Under the pieces are notes generated by a model. It was not told the DNA's origin. It saw only the letters and a program-made list of their open reading frames with translations, and made no database searches. Positions 54,681 through 62,702 of a stretch of DNA of 64,000 nt are shown here, piece after piece. Location of the stretch: contig NZ_JAKHEX010000001.1 of the NCBI RefSeq assembly GCF_023130475.1, forward strand, positions 351,917 to 415,916, read 5' to 3'. Numbering within the stretch: the first letter of the stretch is position 1; each line of letters begins with the position of its first letter. Position numbers and translations under genes: made by a program. The DNA is from Aciditerrimonas ferrireducens. Its GTDB lineage: Bacteria; Actinomycetota; Acidimicrobiia; Acidimicrobiales; UBA8190.

Positions 54681-56213
54681 GTGGCCCGGTTCTACGTCAC
54701 CACGCCGATCTTCTACGTGAACGACGCGCCCCACGTGGGGCACGCCTACTGCACGGTGAACGCCGACGCCGTGGCCCGCTGGCATCGGCTGGTGGGCGAC
54801 GAGGTGCTGTTCCTGACCGGGACCGACGAGCATGGGCAGAAGGTGGCCCGGGCGGCCGAGGAGCACGGCACCACGCCCCAGGCCTGGGCCGACCAGCTGG
54901 CCCCCCGCTTCGCCGAGGCGTGGGAGGCCCTGGCGGTCAGCAACGACGACTTCATCCGGACCACCGAGCCCCGCCACTACCGGGCGGTGCAGCGGTTCTT
55001 GACGAAGATCTACGAGAACGGCTGGATCTTCAAGGACCGCTACGCCGGCTGGTACTGCGTGGGGTGCGAGGCCTACAAGGACGAGGCCGAGCTGGGCCCA
55101 GGCCGCGTCTGCCCGGACCACCAGCGGCCCGTCGAGTGGCTCGAGCAGGAGAACTACTTCTTCCGGCTGAGCGCCTTCCAGGACCGGCTGGTCGCCTGGT
55201 ACGAGCAGCACCCCGAGGCGGTGCGGCCCGAGGCGAAGCGGAACGAGGCGCTGAGCTTCGTGAAGGGCGGGCTGCGGGACATCTCGATCACCCGGACCCA
55301 GATCAGCTGGGGGGTGCCGGTCCCCTGGGACCCCGAGCACGTCTTCTACGTCTGGTACGACGCGCTGGTGAACTACCTGACGGCTATCGGCTACGACCAG
55401 GGCGACGAGGGCCTCTCGACCTGGTGGCCCGCCGTCCACCACCTGATCGGCAAGGAGATCCTGCGCTTCCACTGCGTCTGGTGGCCGGCTATGTGCATGG
55501 CGGCGGGCATCGAGCCGCCGGCGCACGTGCAGGTGCATGGCTTCTTGCTGGTGGGCGGGGAGCGGCTCTCGAAGACCCGGCTGGCGGCGGGGGAAGGCCC
55601 GGTGAAGGTCACCGAGATCGCCCCGGCTGCCCTGGTCGCCGACTTCGGGGTGGACGCCGTCCGCTACCACCTGCTCCGGGAGGTGCCCCTCGGGGCCGAC
55701 GGGGAGTTCTCCTACGAGGGGATCGTGGCCCGCTACAACGCCGATCTGGCGAACAACCTCGGCAACCTGCTGGCCCGGGTGGCGACCGTGGTGGAGCGCA
55801 AGTGCGGCGGGGTGGGGCCAGCCCCCCGGCCTGAGAGCCCCCTGGCGCCGGTCGCGGAGGAGGTGGTGGCCGCCACCAGCGCAGCCTGGGACCGCTTCGC
55901 CCCCCACGAGGCCCTGGAACAGACCTGGCGGCTGGTGCGGGAGGCGAACGCCGCCCTGGAGGCGGCCGAGCCGTGGCGGGCCGAGCCGGGCCCGGCCGTG
56001 GACGGGGTCCTTGGGGACGCCCTGGAGGTCCTGCGGATCGTGGCCCTGCTCGCCAGCCCGGCCATCCCCCTCGCCTCGGCCGAGATCTGGCGCCGGATCG
56101 GCCTCGAGGGCCGGCCCGAGGACCAGCGGCTGCCGGCGGCCGCCGCCTGGGGCGGCTACCCGGGGGGTCGACCCGTGGTGAAGGGCGAGCCACTCTTCCC
56201 TCGTCGGCGATGA
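54681..56213 (+). CDS. metG: Methionyl-tRNA synthetase
   Basis: A 510-residue class I aminoacyl-tRNA synthetase charging tRNA-Met. The HIGH equivalent is APHVGHAY; the active-site loop is GERLSKTR, a divergent form of KMSKS; TGTDEHGQKVAR, a CxxC zinc knuckle in GWYCVGCEAYKDE, and the methionine-pocket ILRFHCVWWPAMCMA are present. No C-terminal tRNA-binding extension is encoded. tatD starts within its stop codon (ATGA), implying coupling. Confidence 0.96.
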   Translation: MARFYVTTPIFYVNDAPHVGHAYCTVNADAVARWHRLVGDEVLFLTGTDEHGQKVARAAEEHGTTPQAWADQLAPRFAEAWEALAVSNDDFIRTTEPRHYRAVQRFLTKIYENGWIFKDRYAGWYCVGCEAYKDEAELGPGRVCPDHQRPVEWLEQENYFFRLSAFQDRLVAWYEQHPEAVRPEAKRNEALSFVKGGLRDISITRTQISWGVPVPWDPEHVFYVWYDALVNYLTAIGYDQGDEGLSTWWPAVHHLIGKEILRFHCVWWPAMCMAAGIEPPAHVQVHGFLLVGGERLSKTRLAAGEGPVKVTEIAPAALVADFGVDAVRYHLLREVPLGADGEFSYEGIVARYNADLANNLGNLLARVATVVERKCGGVGPAPRPESPLAPVAEEVVAATSAAWDRFAPHEALEQTWRLVREANAALEAAEPWRAEPGPAVDGVLGDALEVLRIVALLASPAIPLASAEIWRRIGLEGRPEDQRLPAAAAWGGYPGGRPVVKGEPLFPRRR

Positions 56214-57091
56214 GTCCGGACACTGTTCCGTCCATGGCCGAGTCGGTGACGCCGGGTCCGGCTGGGGCCGCCCGCGTGGAGTGGCTGGACGCCCACTGCC
56301 ACCTCCAGGACCGGTTCCTGGAGGACCAGGACTGGGCGACGGCCCTCGCCGAGGCGGCCGCCGCCGGGGTGCGGGGCGTGGTGTGCGTGGGGACCGACGA
56401 GGAGACCTCCCGGGCCGCGCTGGCCGTGGCCGAGGCGGCTGATCCGACGACCCTCGGGTGCGAGGCCTACGCGGCGGTCGGCCTGCACCCCCACGAGGCC
56501 CGGCTCGGGACCGAGGCCGTCGTGGCCCTGGCCGAGGGGGCGGCTGGGCGGGCGGGAAGCCGGCTGGTGGCCATCGGGGAGTGCGGGTTGGACTACCACT
56601 ACGACCACTCGCCCCGCCCGGCCCAGCGCCAGGCCTTCGCCGAACAGATCGACCTCGCGAAGCGCCTCGGGCTGGCGCTGGTGATCCACACCCGGGAGGC
56701 CTGGGGGGACACCCTGGACATCCTGCGGGCCGAGGGGCCCCCGGCGGTGACGGTGATCCATTGCTTCACCGGGGGGCCGACGGAGGCCCGGGCCTGCTTG
56801 GACCTCGGGGCTTTTCTGTCCTTCAGCGGCATCGTGACCTTCAAGAACGCCGGGGAGGTCCGGGAGGCGGCCGTCCTCTGCCCGGCGGAGCGGCTGCTCG
56901 TGGAGACCGACGCCCCCTTCCTGGCCCCGGTGCCGCACCGGGGCCAACCGAATCGGCCCGCCTGGGTGCGGGTGGTGGGGGAGGCGGTGGCTGCCTTGCG
57001 CGGCGTCGACCCCAGCGAGCTGGCGGCCCGGACGACGGCCAACACGAGGGCGGCCTTCGGCCTGCCGGCGTCGGCGAGCGGTGCCGGCTGA
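56210..57091 (+). CDS. tatD: TatD-family metal-dependent DNase
   Basis: A 293-residue TIM-barrel hydrolase: LDAHCHLQDRF (metal histidines), AVGLHPHEAR, GECGLDYHYDHSPRPAQRQAF, ALVIHTREAWGDTL, VIHCFTGGPTEA and ETDAPFLAPVPHRGQPNRP. TatD proteins are 3'-5' nucleases or related hydrolases. ATG 56210 overlaps the metG stop; ATG 56234 is also possible. It forms the common actinobacterial metG-tatD-rsmA-ispE order. Confidence 0.93.
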   Translation: MSPDTVPSMAESVTPGPAGAARVEWLDAHCHLQDRFLEDQDWATALAEAAAAGVRGVVCVGTDEETSRAALAVAEAADPTTLGCEAYAAVGLHPHEARLGTEAVVALAEGAAGRAGSRLVAIGECGLDYHYDHSPRPAQRQAFAEQIDLAKRLGLALVIHTREAWGDTLDILRAEGPPAVTVIHCFTGGPTEARACLDLGAFLSFSGIVTFKNAGEVREAAVLCPAERLLVETDAPFLAPVPHRGQPNRPAWVRVVGEAVAALRGVDPSELAARTTANTRAAFGLPASASGAG

Positions 57092-57986
57092 CCCGGTGGT
57101 GAACGATCCGGCGCCCACGCCGGCGGGGGAGGCGACCCGACCCCCGTGGGACGTGCCGTTCTGGCTGCGCAGCGCCGGCCTCCGGCCGAGCCGGGCCCTC
57201 GGGCAGCACTTCTTGGCGGACGCCAACACCGCGCGGCGGATCGTCCGGCTGGCGGCCCTGACCCCGGGGGAGCGGGTCCTGGAGATCGGACCTGGGCTCG
57301 GGGCCCTGACCCGGGCCTTGGTCGAGGCGGGCGCCCAGGTCCGGGCCCTCGAGGCCGACCGGCACCTGCTGCCGGTCCTGGCCCAGACGGTGGCACCCCT
57401 GGGGGTGGAGGTGGTCCTGGGGGACGCCTGCCAGGTCGACTGGACGACGCTCGCCCCGCCGCCGGGGCCGTGGGCGGTGGTGGCCAACCTGCCCTACAAC
57501 GTGGCGGTGCCGATCGTCATGGGGCTCCTCGAGACCGCCCCGCAGGTCACGCGGCTGGTGGTGATGGTCCAGCGGGAGGTGGCCGACCGGCTGGTGGCCG
57601 GGCCGGGCAGCAAGGCCTACGGGGCGGTCTCGGTGCTCGTCGCCTACCGGGCCCGGGCCCGGCGGCTCGGGGCGGTGTCGGCCACGGTCTTCGTGCCCCG
57701 GCCGAAGGTGGCCTCGGCCCTCGTGGCGCTGGAGCGCCGGGAGCAGCCGGCCCTGGACCTGCCGGGGCCATTGGAGGCCCGGCTGGTCACCCTGGTCCGG
57801 GCCGGTTTCGGCCATCGCCGCAAGACCCTCCGGCAAGCCCTGGCCGGGCTGGTGCCCGAGGACGGGTTCCTGGCCGCCGGGGTCGATCCCCGGGCCCGGG
57901 CCGAGACCCTGGACCTCGAAGCCTGGGGGCGCCTCGCCCGGTGGTCCCCGGTGCCAGCCGGCCTCGCTCCCGAGGGAGTCCCGTGA
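57081..57986 (+). CDS. rsmA: 16S rRNA (adenine-1518/1519-N6)-dimethyltransferase
   Basis: A 301-residue KsgA that dimethylates two adjacent adenines near the 3' end of 16S rRNA. It has LGQHFLADANTARRIV, the SAM motif VLEIGPGLGALT, the catalytic NLPYNV, and VFVPRPKVASALVAL. It overlaps tatD by 11 bases and ispE by a GTGA, so the three are co-translated. Confidence 0.95.
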   Translation: MPADPVVNDPAPTPAGEATRPPWDVPFWLRSAGLRPSRALGQHFLADANTARRIVRLAALTPGERVLEIGPGLGALTRALVEAGAQVRALEADRHLLPVLAQTVAPLGVEVVLGDACQVDWTTLAPPPGPWAVVANLPYNVAVPIVMGLLETAPQVTRLVVMVQREVADRLVAGPGSKAYGAVSVLVAYRARARRLGAVSATVFVPRPKVASALVALERREQPALDLPGPLEARLVTLVRAGFGHRRKTLRQALAGLVPEDGFLAAGVDPRARAETLDLEAWGRLARWSPVPAGLAPEGVP

Positions 57987-58831
57987 GGCCGACCGGGCCG
58001 ACAGGTGGGCTCCCGTGCCGGCTCGTCGCGCCGGCCAAGTTGACGGTGAGCTTGCGGGTCACGGACCGACGCCCCGACGGCTACCACCTCTTGGACGCCG
58101 AGATGGTCAGCCTGGACCTCGGCGACGAGCTGCTGCTGGCCCCGGGGGACGGGCTGGTGGTGGAGGACGAGGTGATCGGCGGCTTGGGCCTGGGCCCGAT
58201 CGACCCGGGACCCGACAACCTGGTCGCTCGGGCCCTGCGATCGGTTGACCGTCGGGCCCGGGCGGTGCTGCGCAAGCGGATCCCGGCCGGCGCCGGTCTC
58301 GGGGGCGGCTCGGCCGACGCCGCCGCCGTGCTCCGCTGGGCCGGGGTGCGGGACGTGGCGGTTGCGGCCAGGCTCGGCGCCGACGTGCCCTTCTGCCTGC
58401 GGGGGGGGCGGGCCCGGGTCACGGGCGTCGGGGAACAGGTCGAACCCCTGCCGCTTCAGCCCCGGACGTTCCTCCTCCTCCTGCCTCCCCTCGGGGTGAG
58501 CACCGTCGCCTGCTACCGGCGGTGGGACGAGCTCGGGGGACCTGAGGGACCTGCGGGCAACGACCTGGAGCCGGCTGCCCTGTCGCTCGAACCGCGCCTG
58601 GCCGCCTGGCGGGACCTCCTCGGGGAGCTGAGCGGTCACGAGCCCCGGCTGGCTGGCAGCGGCTCGACCTGGTTCGCCGAACTGCCCGACGAGACGAGCG
58701 CGCAGCACCTCGTGGCCGAGGGGAACCGGGTCGTGACCGGCCCCGACGGTCAGCCAGGGCTGCTCGTCATCGCCCGGGCGGCCGACCCCGAAGGGCGCCC
58801 CGTCCGGGCGGTCGTCGACCCCGCTGGTTGA
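57983..58831 (+). CDS. ispE: 4-diphosphocytidyl-2-C-methyl-D-erythritol kinase
   Basis: A 282-residue GHMP kinase of the MEP isoprenoid pathway. It has VAPAKLTVSLRVTDRRPDGYH, the phosphate-binding loop IPAGAGLGGGSADAAAVLRW, GADVPFCLRGG and the third GHMP motif LAGSGSTWFAELPD. The catalytic K and D positions are conserved. It is last in the metG-tatD-rsmA-ispE group. Confidence 0.94.
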   Translation: MRPTGPTGGLPCRLVAPAKLTVSLRVTDRRPDGYHLLDAEMVSLDLGDELLLAPGDGLVVEDEVIGGLGLGPIDPGPDNLVARALRSVDRRARAVLRKRIPAGAGLGGGSADAAAVLRWAGVRDVAVAARLGADVPFCLRGGRARVTGVGEQVEPLPLQPRTFLLLLPPLGVSTVACYRRWDELGGPEGPAGNDLEPAALSLEPRLAAWRDLLGELSGHEPRLAGSGSTWFAELPDETSAQHLVAEGNRVVTGPDGQPGLLVIARAADPEGRPVRAVVDPAG

Positions 58832-58913
58832 GGCTGGTCACGTCACCCGGGGACAGCGCCCTGGCAGGAAACCGTTCCCACCGGGAGCCGCCACGAGAGG
58901 AGCGCGTGCTCGC

Positions 58914-59015
58914 CTACTTCCCGGCAGCGCGCCGCTGCCAGCGGGTGGCCTTCAGCATCTTCTTGTGCTTCTTCTTCCGCATGCGCTTGCGGCGCTTCTT
59001 GATCAGCGATCCCAT
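58914..59015 (-). CDS. Ribosomal protein bS22 (AURKAIP1/COX24 domain, 33 residues)
   Basis: Read from ATG 59015, a very basic peptide starting MGSLIKKRRKRMRKKKHKK and ending in RWQRRAAGK. This matches the actinobacterial 30S protein bS22, first annotated as an AURKAIP1/COX24-domain protein. TAGTGT on the minus strand at 59026-59031 lies ten bases upstream. It is too short for standard gene calling. Confidence 0.87.
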   Translation of the reverse strand: MGSLIKKRRKRMRKKKHKKMLKATRWQRRAAGK

Positions 59016-59155
59016 GGCCCTGGGAACACTAGCGGCTCGTTCCCAGCGGGCGCCAAGGTGGCCGGTCCTGGTCCGTGGCGGGGCAGGAGGGCGTCGCGCA
59101 GACGCTGCCAGGCTGCGAGGGCTCGGGCCCGATCGAGGGTCAGGATCACCTCGTC

Positions 59156-59973
59156 TCAGTAGCGGCCTTCCCAGTAGTGGACTTCGCGCCGTCTGCCCTC
59201 ACAGACGAAGAGGTCTTGACGGGCGGCCGACTGGTACGCAGGCAGGACGAAGGCCGGGACCTCGAGGTAGAGCTTGCGGAGGGGATAGGTGGAGAAGAGG
59301 TGGGTGACGAAGAGGCCGAATGCTTCTCCTGCCCGGCGGGTGCGCCGGGCCCGTTCGCCGAGGAACATGGCGAGATGGGCGGTGCCCGAGTGGAGGTTGG
59401 GGGCGAAGGCCGTGAGCAGGCCCACCACCTCCTGGGTCCCTCGATCGGTCACGACGTGCTGGGCGAGCACGTCCCGGTCGAGCACGGCCTGGAAGACCTC
59501 AGGGGTCGGCAACGCGCCGTGAAAGCGCCAGCCGAAGCCGATGGCCTCGTCCTCGATGACGAGGTGGTAGAGCGTGGCGAGGTCGTCGGGCCGCACGGGC
59601 CGGAGGCGGACCGTTGCTCCCCGGAGGCGACCGGGAGCGTCGGCCGGAGCGCTGTCCCCGGGGTCGCCGGCGTTGCCGTCGCCCGCAGCTCGCGGGCGTT
59701 GGACGAGTTCGCAGTACAGGAGGTAGAGCTCGCCGACCGTCGCCGCAGGGTCCGGAAAGCTGACCGGCAGCTGGCACCCGTGGGGTTCGAGCAGGGCGTC
59801 GACGGCGACCACGAGCTCAAGGACGGCCAACGAGTCCAGGCCGATCTCGGAGACGAGCCCGGCGTCGTGCGGAGGACCTCCGGCTGGAGCGAGAGCTCCG
59901 TCGCGAGGTAGCGGCAGAACGCGTCGAAGTCGAGCACCGCTAGCTCCGATGACGGGCGTGGTCCCACGGTCAC
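59156..59973 (-). pseudogene. Acyl-carrier-protein / GNAT fusion, one-base frameshift near 59868
   Basis: Corrected, the product has about 272 residues: an N-terminal acyl carrier domain (LDFDAFCRYLATELS, then EIGLDSLAVLELVV with the phosphopantetheine-accepting serine in LDSL) and a C-terminal GNAT acetyltransferase domain (VRLRPVRPDDLATLYHLV, FAPNLHSGTAHLAMFLGE). The frame changes at 59868-59869, where one base is missing; both flanking parts are intact. The fusion suggests acyl or aminoacyl transfer from a carrier to a substrate. GTG 59973 overlaps the previous gene's stop, in operon with a small membrane protein and a secreted protein. Confidence 0.78.
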
Positions 59974-60248
59974 TCGGTCCCGTTGGGCGGCCGGGGCGGC
60001 TGCTGTTCCCAGCTCAGGGGTGCCGGCCGACCCTGAAGGAGGTAGAAGACCGCGACGAGCACCCCCAGGAACGGGAGGAAGAGCGAGATCGCCAGCGCAA
60101 GGAGCCACGCCCATCGTCGGCCACCGGCGGCAGCCCAGCGTTGCCGGGAGAGCACGGTGGCGTCGACGAGCCCGGCCAGCGGGAAGAGCTCGAGGACGAG
60201 GGCCACGGTGAACACCCAGTCCGTCTGGGTGACGGCGAGAAGGGTCAT
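59970..60248 (-). CDS. Small membrane protein of unknown function
   Basis: A 92-residue protein with two hydrophobic segments, about residues 9-28 (VFTVALVLELFPLAGLVDAT) and 45-71 (WAWLLALAISLFLPFLGVL...), separated by a basic loop. No family recognised. It begins five bases after the secreted-protein stop and overlaps the ACP-GNAT start (GTGA), so the three form an operon and may act on one surface product. Confidence 0.75.
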   Translation of the reverse strand: MTLLAVTQTDWVFTVALVLELFPLAGLVDATVLSRQRWAAAGGRRWAWLLALAISLFLPFLGVLVAVFYLLQGRPAPLSWEQQPPRPPNGTE

Positions 60249-60252
60249 GGTT

Positions 60253-61107
60253 TCAGGATCCGAACCCGTTGCAGTCCAGCTGCACCTGCTTCGAGGACTG
60301 CCCGTCCCCGTGGACGAGGAAGGCGATGCGGTAGGTGTTGCTCTGCACGAACGGCGGGATGCCGATGCCGGCGATCCAGGTGAAGACGGACTCGACCTCG
60401 GTCTGTCCGTCGCCACCGTAGACCTGGTCGGTGACCGGCGAAATGGAGCTGAAACCGAGGGCAGTCTTGGGGTCCTCGTAGGGAGGGGCGACGTTCGTGA
60501 TCACGTTGCCGCTGACCGAATAACCGTTGGCCACGTCCAGACTGCTCACGATTCCCAGCGGTGTCGTGCAGCCCGCGTACTCGTTCAGCACGATGTTCTG
60601 CGTGCCGGCATCGTCCGGGCTGGCGTGGACCGCCTCCGGTGTCGCCCCGGGGACCAGGGACCCTGCCCCGGCCGGCGGTGTTGGCGACACGAACGCCGCC
60701 GTGGGGGCCGACTCCGGTTCGGCTCGCTCGTTGGGGGTCAGGCCCGGGAGTGCGAGCGCCCGCTGGAGGAGGGTGGCGTCGCCGAGTTGCACCGTCTGGG
60801 GCCCTGCCCCGTCGAAGGTCACCGTCTGGCTCGCCATCGCCCGGGCCTCGGCGAGCAGCCGCTCCACGGTGGCTGCGGTGCCGTCGGAGGCTGCCGGCTC
60901 GGGGGATTGCTGGTCGGCCAGTGCGGTCGTCGGGCGCGCTCCGGCGTGCAGGCCGACGAGGGACGCGCCGGCCAACAAGGGAAGGACTGCCAGTCCCTGG
61001 GCCCGGTGACGGCCCGGCTCGGGCGGCCCGACTCGCCGGGGCCCCCGCTGGCTGCCCTTGGGGTCGTCCCGATCGTCATCGTCGACCATCGGTCGACGTG
61101 TTGCCAT
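60253..61107 (-). CDS. Secreted protein of unknown function
   Basis: A 284-residue protein with an acidic then basic N-terminus, a hydrophobic segment near residues 35-55 (GLAVLPLLAGASLVGLHAG) that serves as signal or anchor, and an exported C-terminal domain. The last 130 residues have alternating beta-like blocks (NIVLNEYAGCTTPLGIV, VANGYSVSGNVITNV, VFTWIAGIGI, RIAFLVHGDGQSSKQVQLDCNG) with two cysteines that could form a disulfide. No catalytic motif recognised. ATG 61107 is preceded by AAAGAGG. It heads the operon with the membrane protein and ACP-GNAT. Confidence 0.72.
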   Translation of the reverse strand: MATRRPMVDDDDRDDPKGSQRGPRRVGPPEPGRHRAQGLAVLPLLAGASLVGLHAGARPTTALADQQSPEPAASDGTAATVERLLAEARAMASQTVTFDGAGPQTVQLGDATLLQRALALPGLTPNERAEPESAPTAAFVSPTPPAGAGSLVPGATPEAVHASPDDAGTQNIVLNEYAGCTTPLGIVSSLDVANGYSVSGNVITNVAPPYEDPKTALGFSSISPVTDQVYGGDGQTEVESVFTWIAGIGIPPFVQSNTYRIAFLVHGDGQSSKQVQLDCNGFGS

Positions 61108-61340
61108 TCCCGCCTCTTTCTGCTCGTCGTCGAGAGCTGCTCGGCGCCGGACCTGAGCTGCCTGTGTCGGGTCGCATGACCCTTGGACCAGGGCGCTTTC
61201 GCCCTCGAAGGTTCCGCCGCTGCGTATCGATAGCACAGCGGATCCCGTCGCACAAGGGTGGGTGCGAGCCTGTCCGACCAGACGCGCGTGTGTCCCGCCC
61301 CCGATGCCGGAGGGTGGCGGAGCGAGACGCCCAGGTGGCC

Positions 61341-61346
61341 TAGGCT
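61341..61346 (+). promoter_or_regulatory. -10 element (TAGGCT) of the tRNA-Gln promoter
   Basis: Lies about 47 bases before the tRNA, giving a short 5' leader. The -35 is not clear. Confidence 0.45.
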
Positions 61347-61392
61347 GGTCGGGTCGCCGTCGGGCTGGGACTGGCTCCGCCGCCGACGACGA

Positions 61393-61468
61393 TGGCGGGT
61401 AGTTCAACCGGCAGAACGCCTGACTTTGGATCAGGAGGTTGGAGGTTCGAGCCCTCCCCCGCCAGCCA
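61393..61468 (+). tRNA. tRNA-Gln (anticodon TTG), CCA encoded
   Basis: Seven-base acceptor arms TGGCGGG (61393-61399) and CCCGCCA (61458-61464) pair fully; the discriminator is G, followed by encoded CCA at 61466-61468. The anticodon stem CCTGA/TCAGG encloses CTTTGGA, giving anticodon UUG. The T-arm GGAGG-TTCGAGC-CCTCC is standard. Recombinase remnants immediately downstream show it is an integration site. Confidence 0.95.
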
Positions 61469-61506
61469 AGAAAACCCCAGCTCAGGCCGGGTCTTCGCCC
61501 CCTTCC

Positions 61507-62083
61507 TCACCCTCCCGCCTCCTGCCTCGTGCCACTACCGTCCGGCCATATGGCGTCGAGCCGCCCCCGCACCTCTATGGCGGCCCGCGGATGGACGCCC
61601 TGGCCGACCAGCCAGGATTCGCAGGTGTGCCGCAGGTCGTGAAACCGTAGGTCAGGCCGCCCGATCCGCTCGCAGGCAGGTCGGAAGAAGCGGCGGCAGA
61701 ACCACGAATGGCGCCGCGGCCCGTCGCGCTGCCCGTGGAATACCAGCCCTGTCGCCGCCTTCCCCGTTACCTGCCGCTCGAGGAGCGGCACGAGCCGTTC
61801 AGGCAGCGGTACCGTGCGCACCCGGCCAGTCTTGGTCTCGCCTGCAACGAGCGCCCCGTCGACTTCCGCGACCGCCTCGGCCAGCGCCTCAACCCCGGCG
61901 GGGGTGAGCACCCGCGGCTCCCGCCGCGGCAGCCCGAGCCGGCCTGGGTCCGTGCCGGTCAATCCATGATCGACGTAGATCCGCTCGACAGGCACCTCGA
62001 GCGCGACGAGGGCGTTGCGTTGAGAGGTGAGGACCTGGGCCTCCGTAGAGACCCGGGCGTTAGCCGATCTTGAGCCCGCTCAC
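61507..62083 (-). pseudogene. Chimeric recombinase remnant: serine-resolvase N-terminus joined to tyrosine-integrase C-terminus
   Basis: From 62083 the frame starts GLKIGY, breaks by one base, then continues ARVSTEAQVLTSQRNALVAL and ERIYVDHGLTGTDPGR, the N-terminus of a resolvase/invertase. It then runs into a tyrosine-recombinase catalytic region with a KTGR block and RFHDLRHTCESWLVGQGVHP (the Arg and His-x-x-Arg boxes), but the catalytic Tyr segment is missing and the end is scrambled. The two recombinase types never form one enzyme, so this is a fossil of two elements that used the tRNA-Gln site. Confidence 0.78.
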
Positions 62084-62149
62084 CCGAACAGGGCCACGTC
62101 CGCTGGAGTGGTGTACGCGACCACCGCGTGATCCGAGGGTGAGTTTCCG

Positions 62150-62510
62150 CTATGGGGGTCTCGGGGAGCTCGAGTGAGGTGGCGTGCTCGGTGTCCAGGG
62201 GGGCGGCGAGTGGCTGGTCGATCTTGTTGAAGACCTCGATGCCCATGGAGCGGCGCGCCTCGGTTCACTCGTCGGTCTGTTCCATGAGCACGGCGCCGAT
62301 GAGGCGGATGATCGAGCGGCGGTCGGGGAAGATCCCGACCACATCCGTCCTGCGTCGGATCTCGCGGTTCAGCCGTTCTTGGGGGTTTGAGCTCCAGACC
62401 TGGCGCCAGGTTTCCCTGGGGAACGACGAGGGCGCGAGCAGGTCTTCTCTCGCCTCCTCGAGGTGCTCAGCGGCTTGGGGCAGCTTCGCCCGGAGGGCGG
62501 CTGGTTCCAC
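62150..62510 (-). pseudogene. IS256-family transposase C-terminal remnant with internal stop
   Basis: The minus strand encodes [58 protein letters not shown] and, after a TGA (62265-62267) replacing the usual Trp codon of DEW, TEARRSMGIEVFNKI. These are the conserved C-terminal blocks of IS256 transposases. The N-terminal two thirds, with the first DDE residues, are absent. The remnant ends next to a 23-bp inverted repeat. Confidence 0.85.
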
Positions 62511-62577
62511 CGGTGGTTGCTTTCTTCGGCACCGACCATCATGGCCGGAGTGTCGCAACCACCGGTGGAACCAGCCG
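62498..62577. repeat. 23-bp perfect inverted repeat with 34-base spacer
   Basis: Arms at 62498-62520 and 62555-62577 are exact reverse complements, each with the inner palindrome CCACCGGTGG. The spacer reads TTTCTTCGGC...GAGTGTC. It abuts the truncated IS256 remnant. It could be paired ends of a lost mobile element or a hairpin structure. I found no other copy in the window. Confidence 0.8.
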
Positions 62578-62702
62578 ACCTCGCCGAGTTGCCGCCTCGG
62601 ACTGCCGAACCGTCGAAGCGCCCGAAGCGTCCGGCCCCCAATGGCCGCGACTGGCGCCTGTGCTACCGTAGGGTATCGGAACCCGAGCCCCAGGAGGCGC
62701 CC

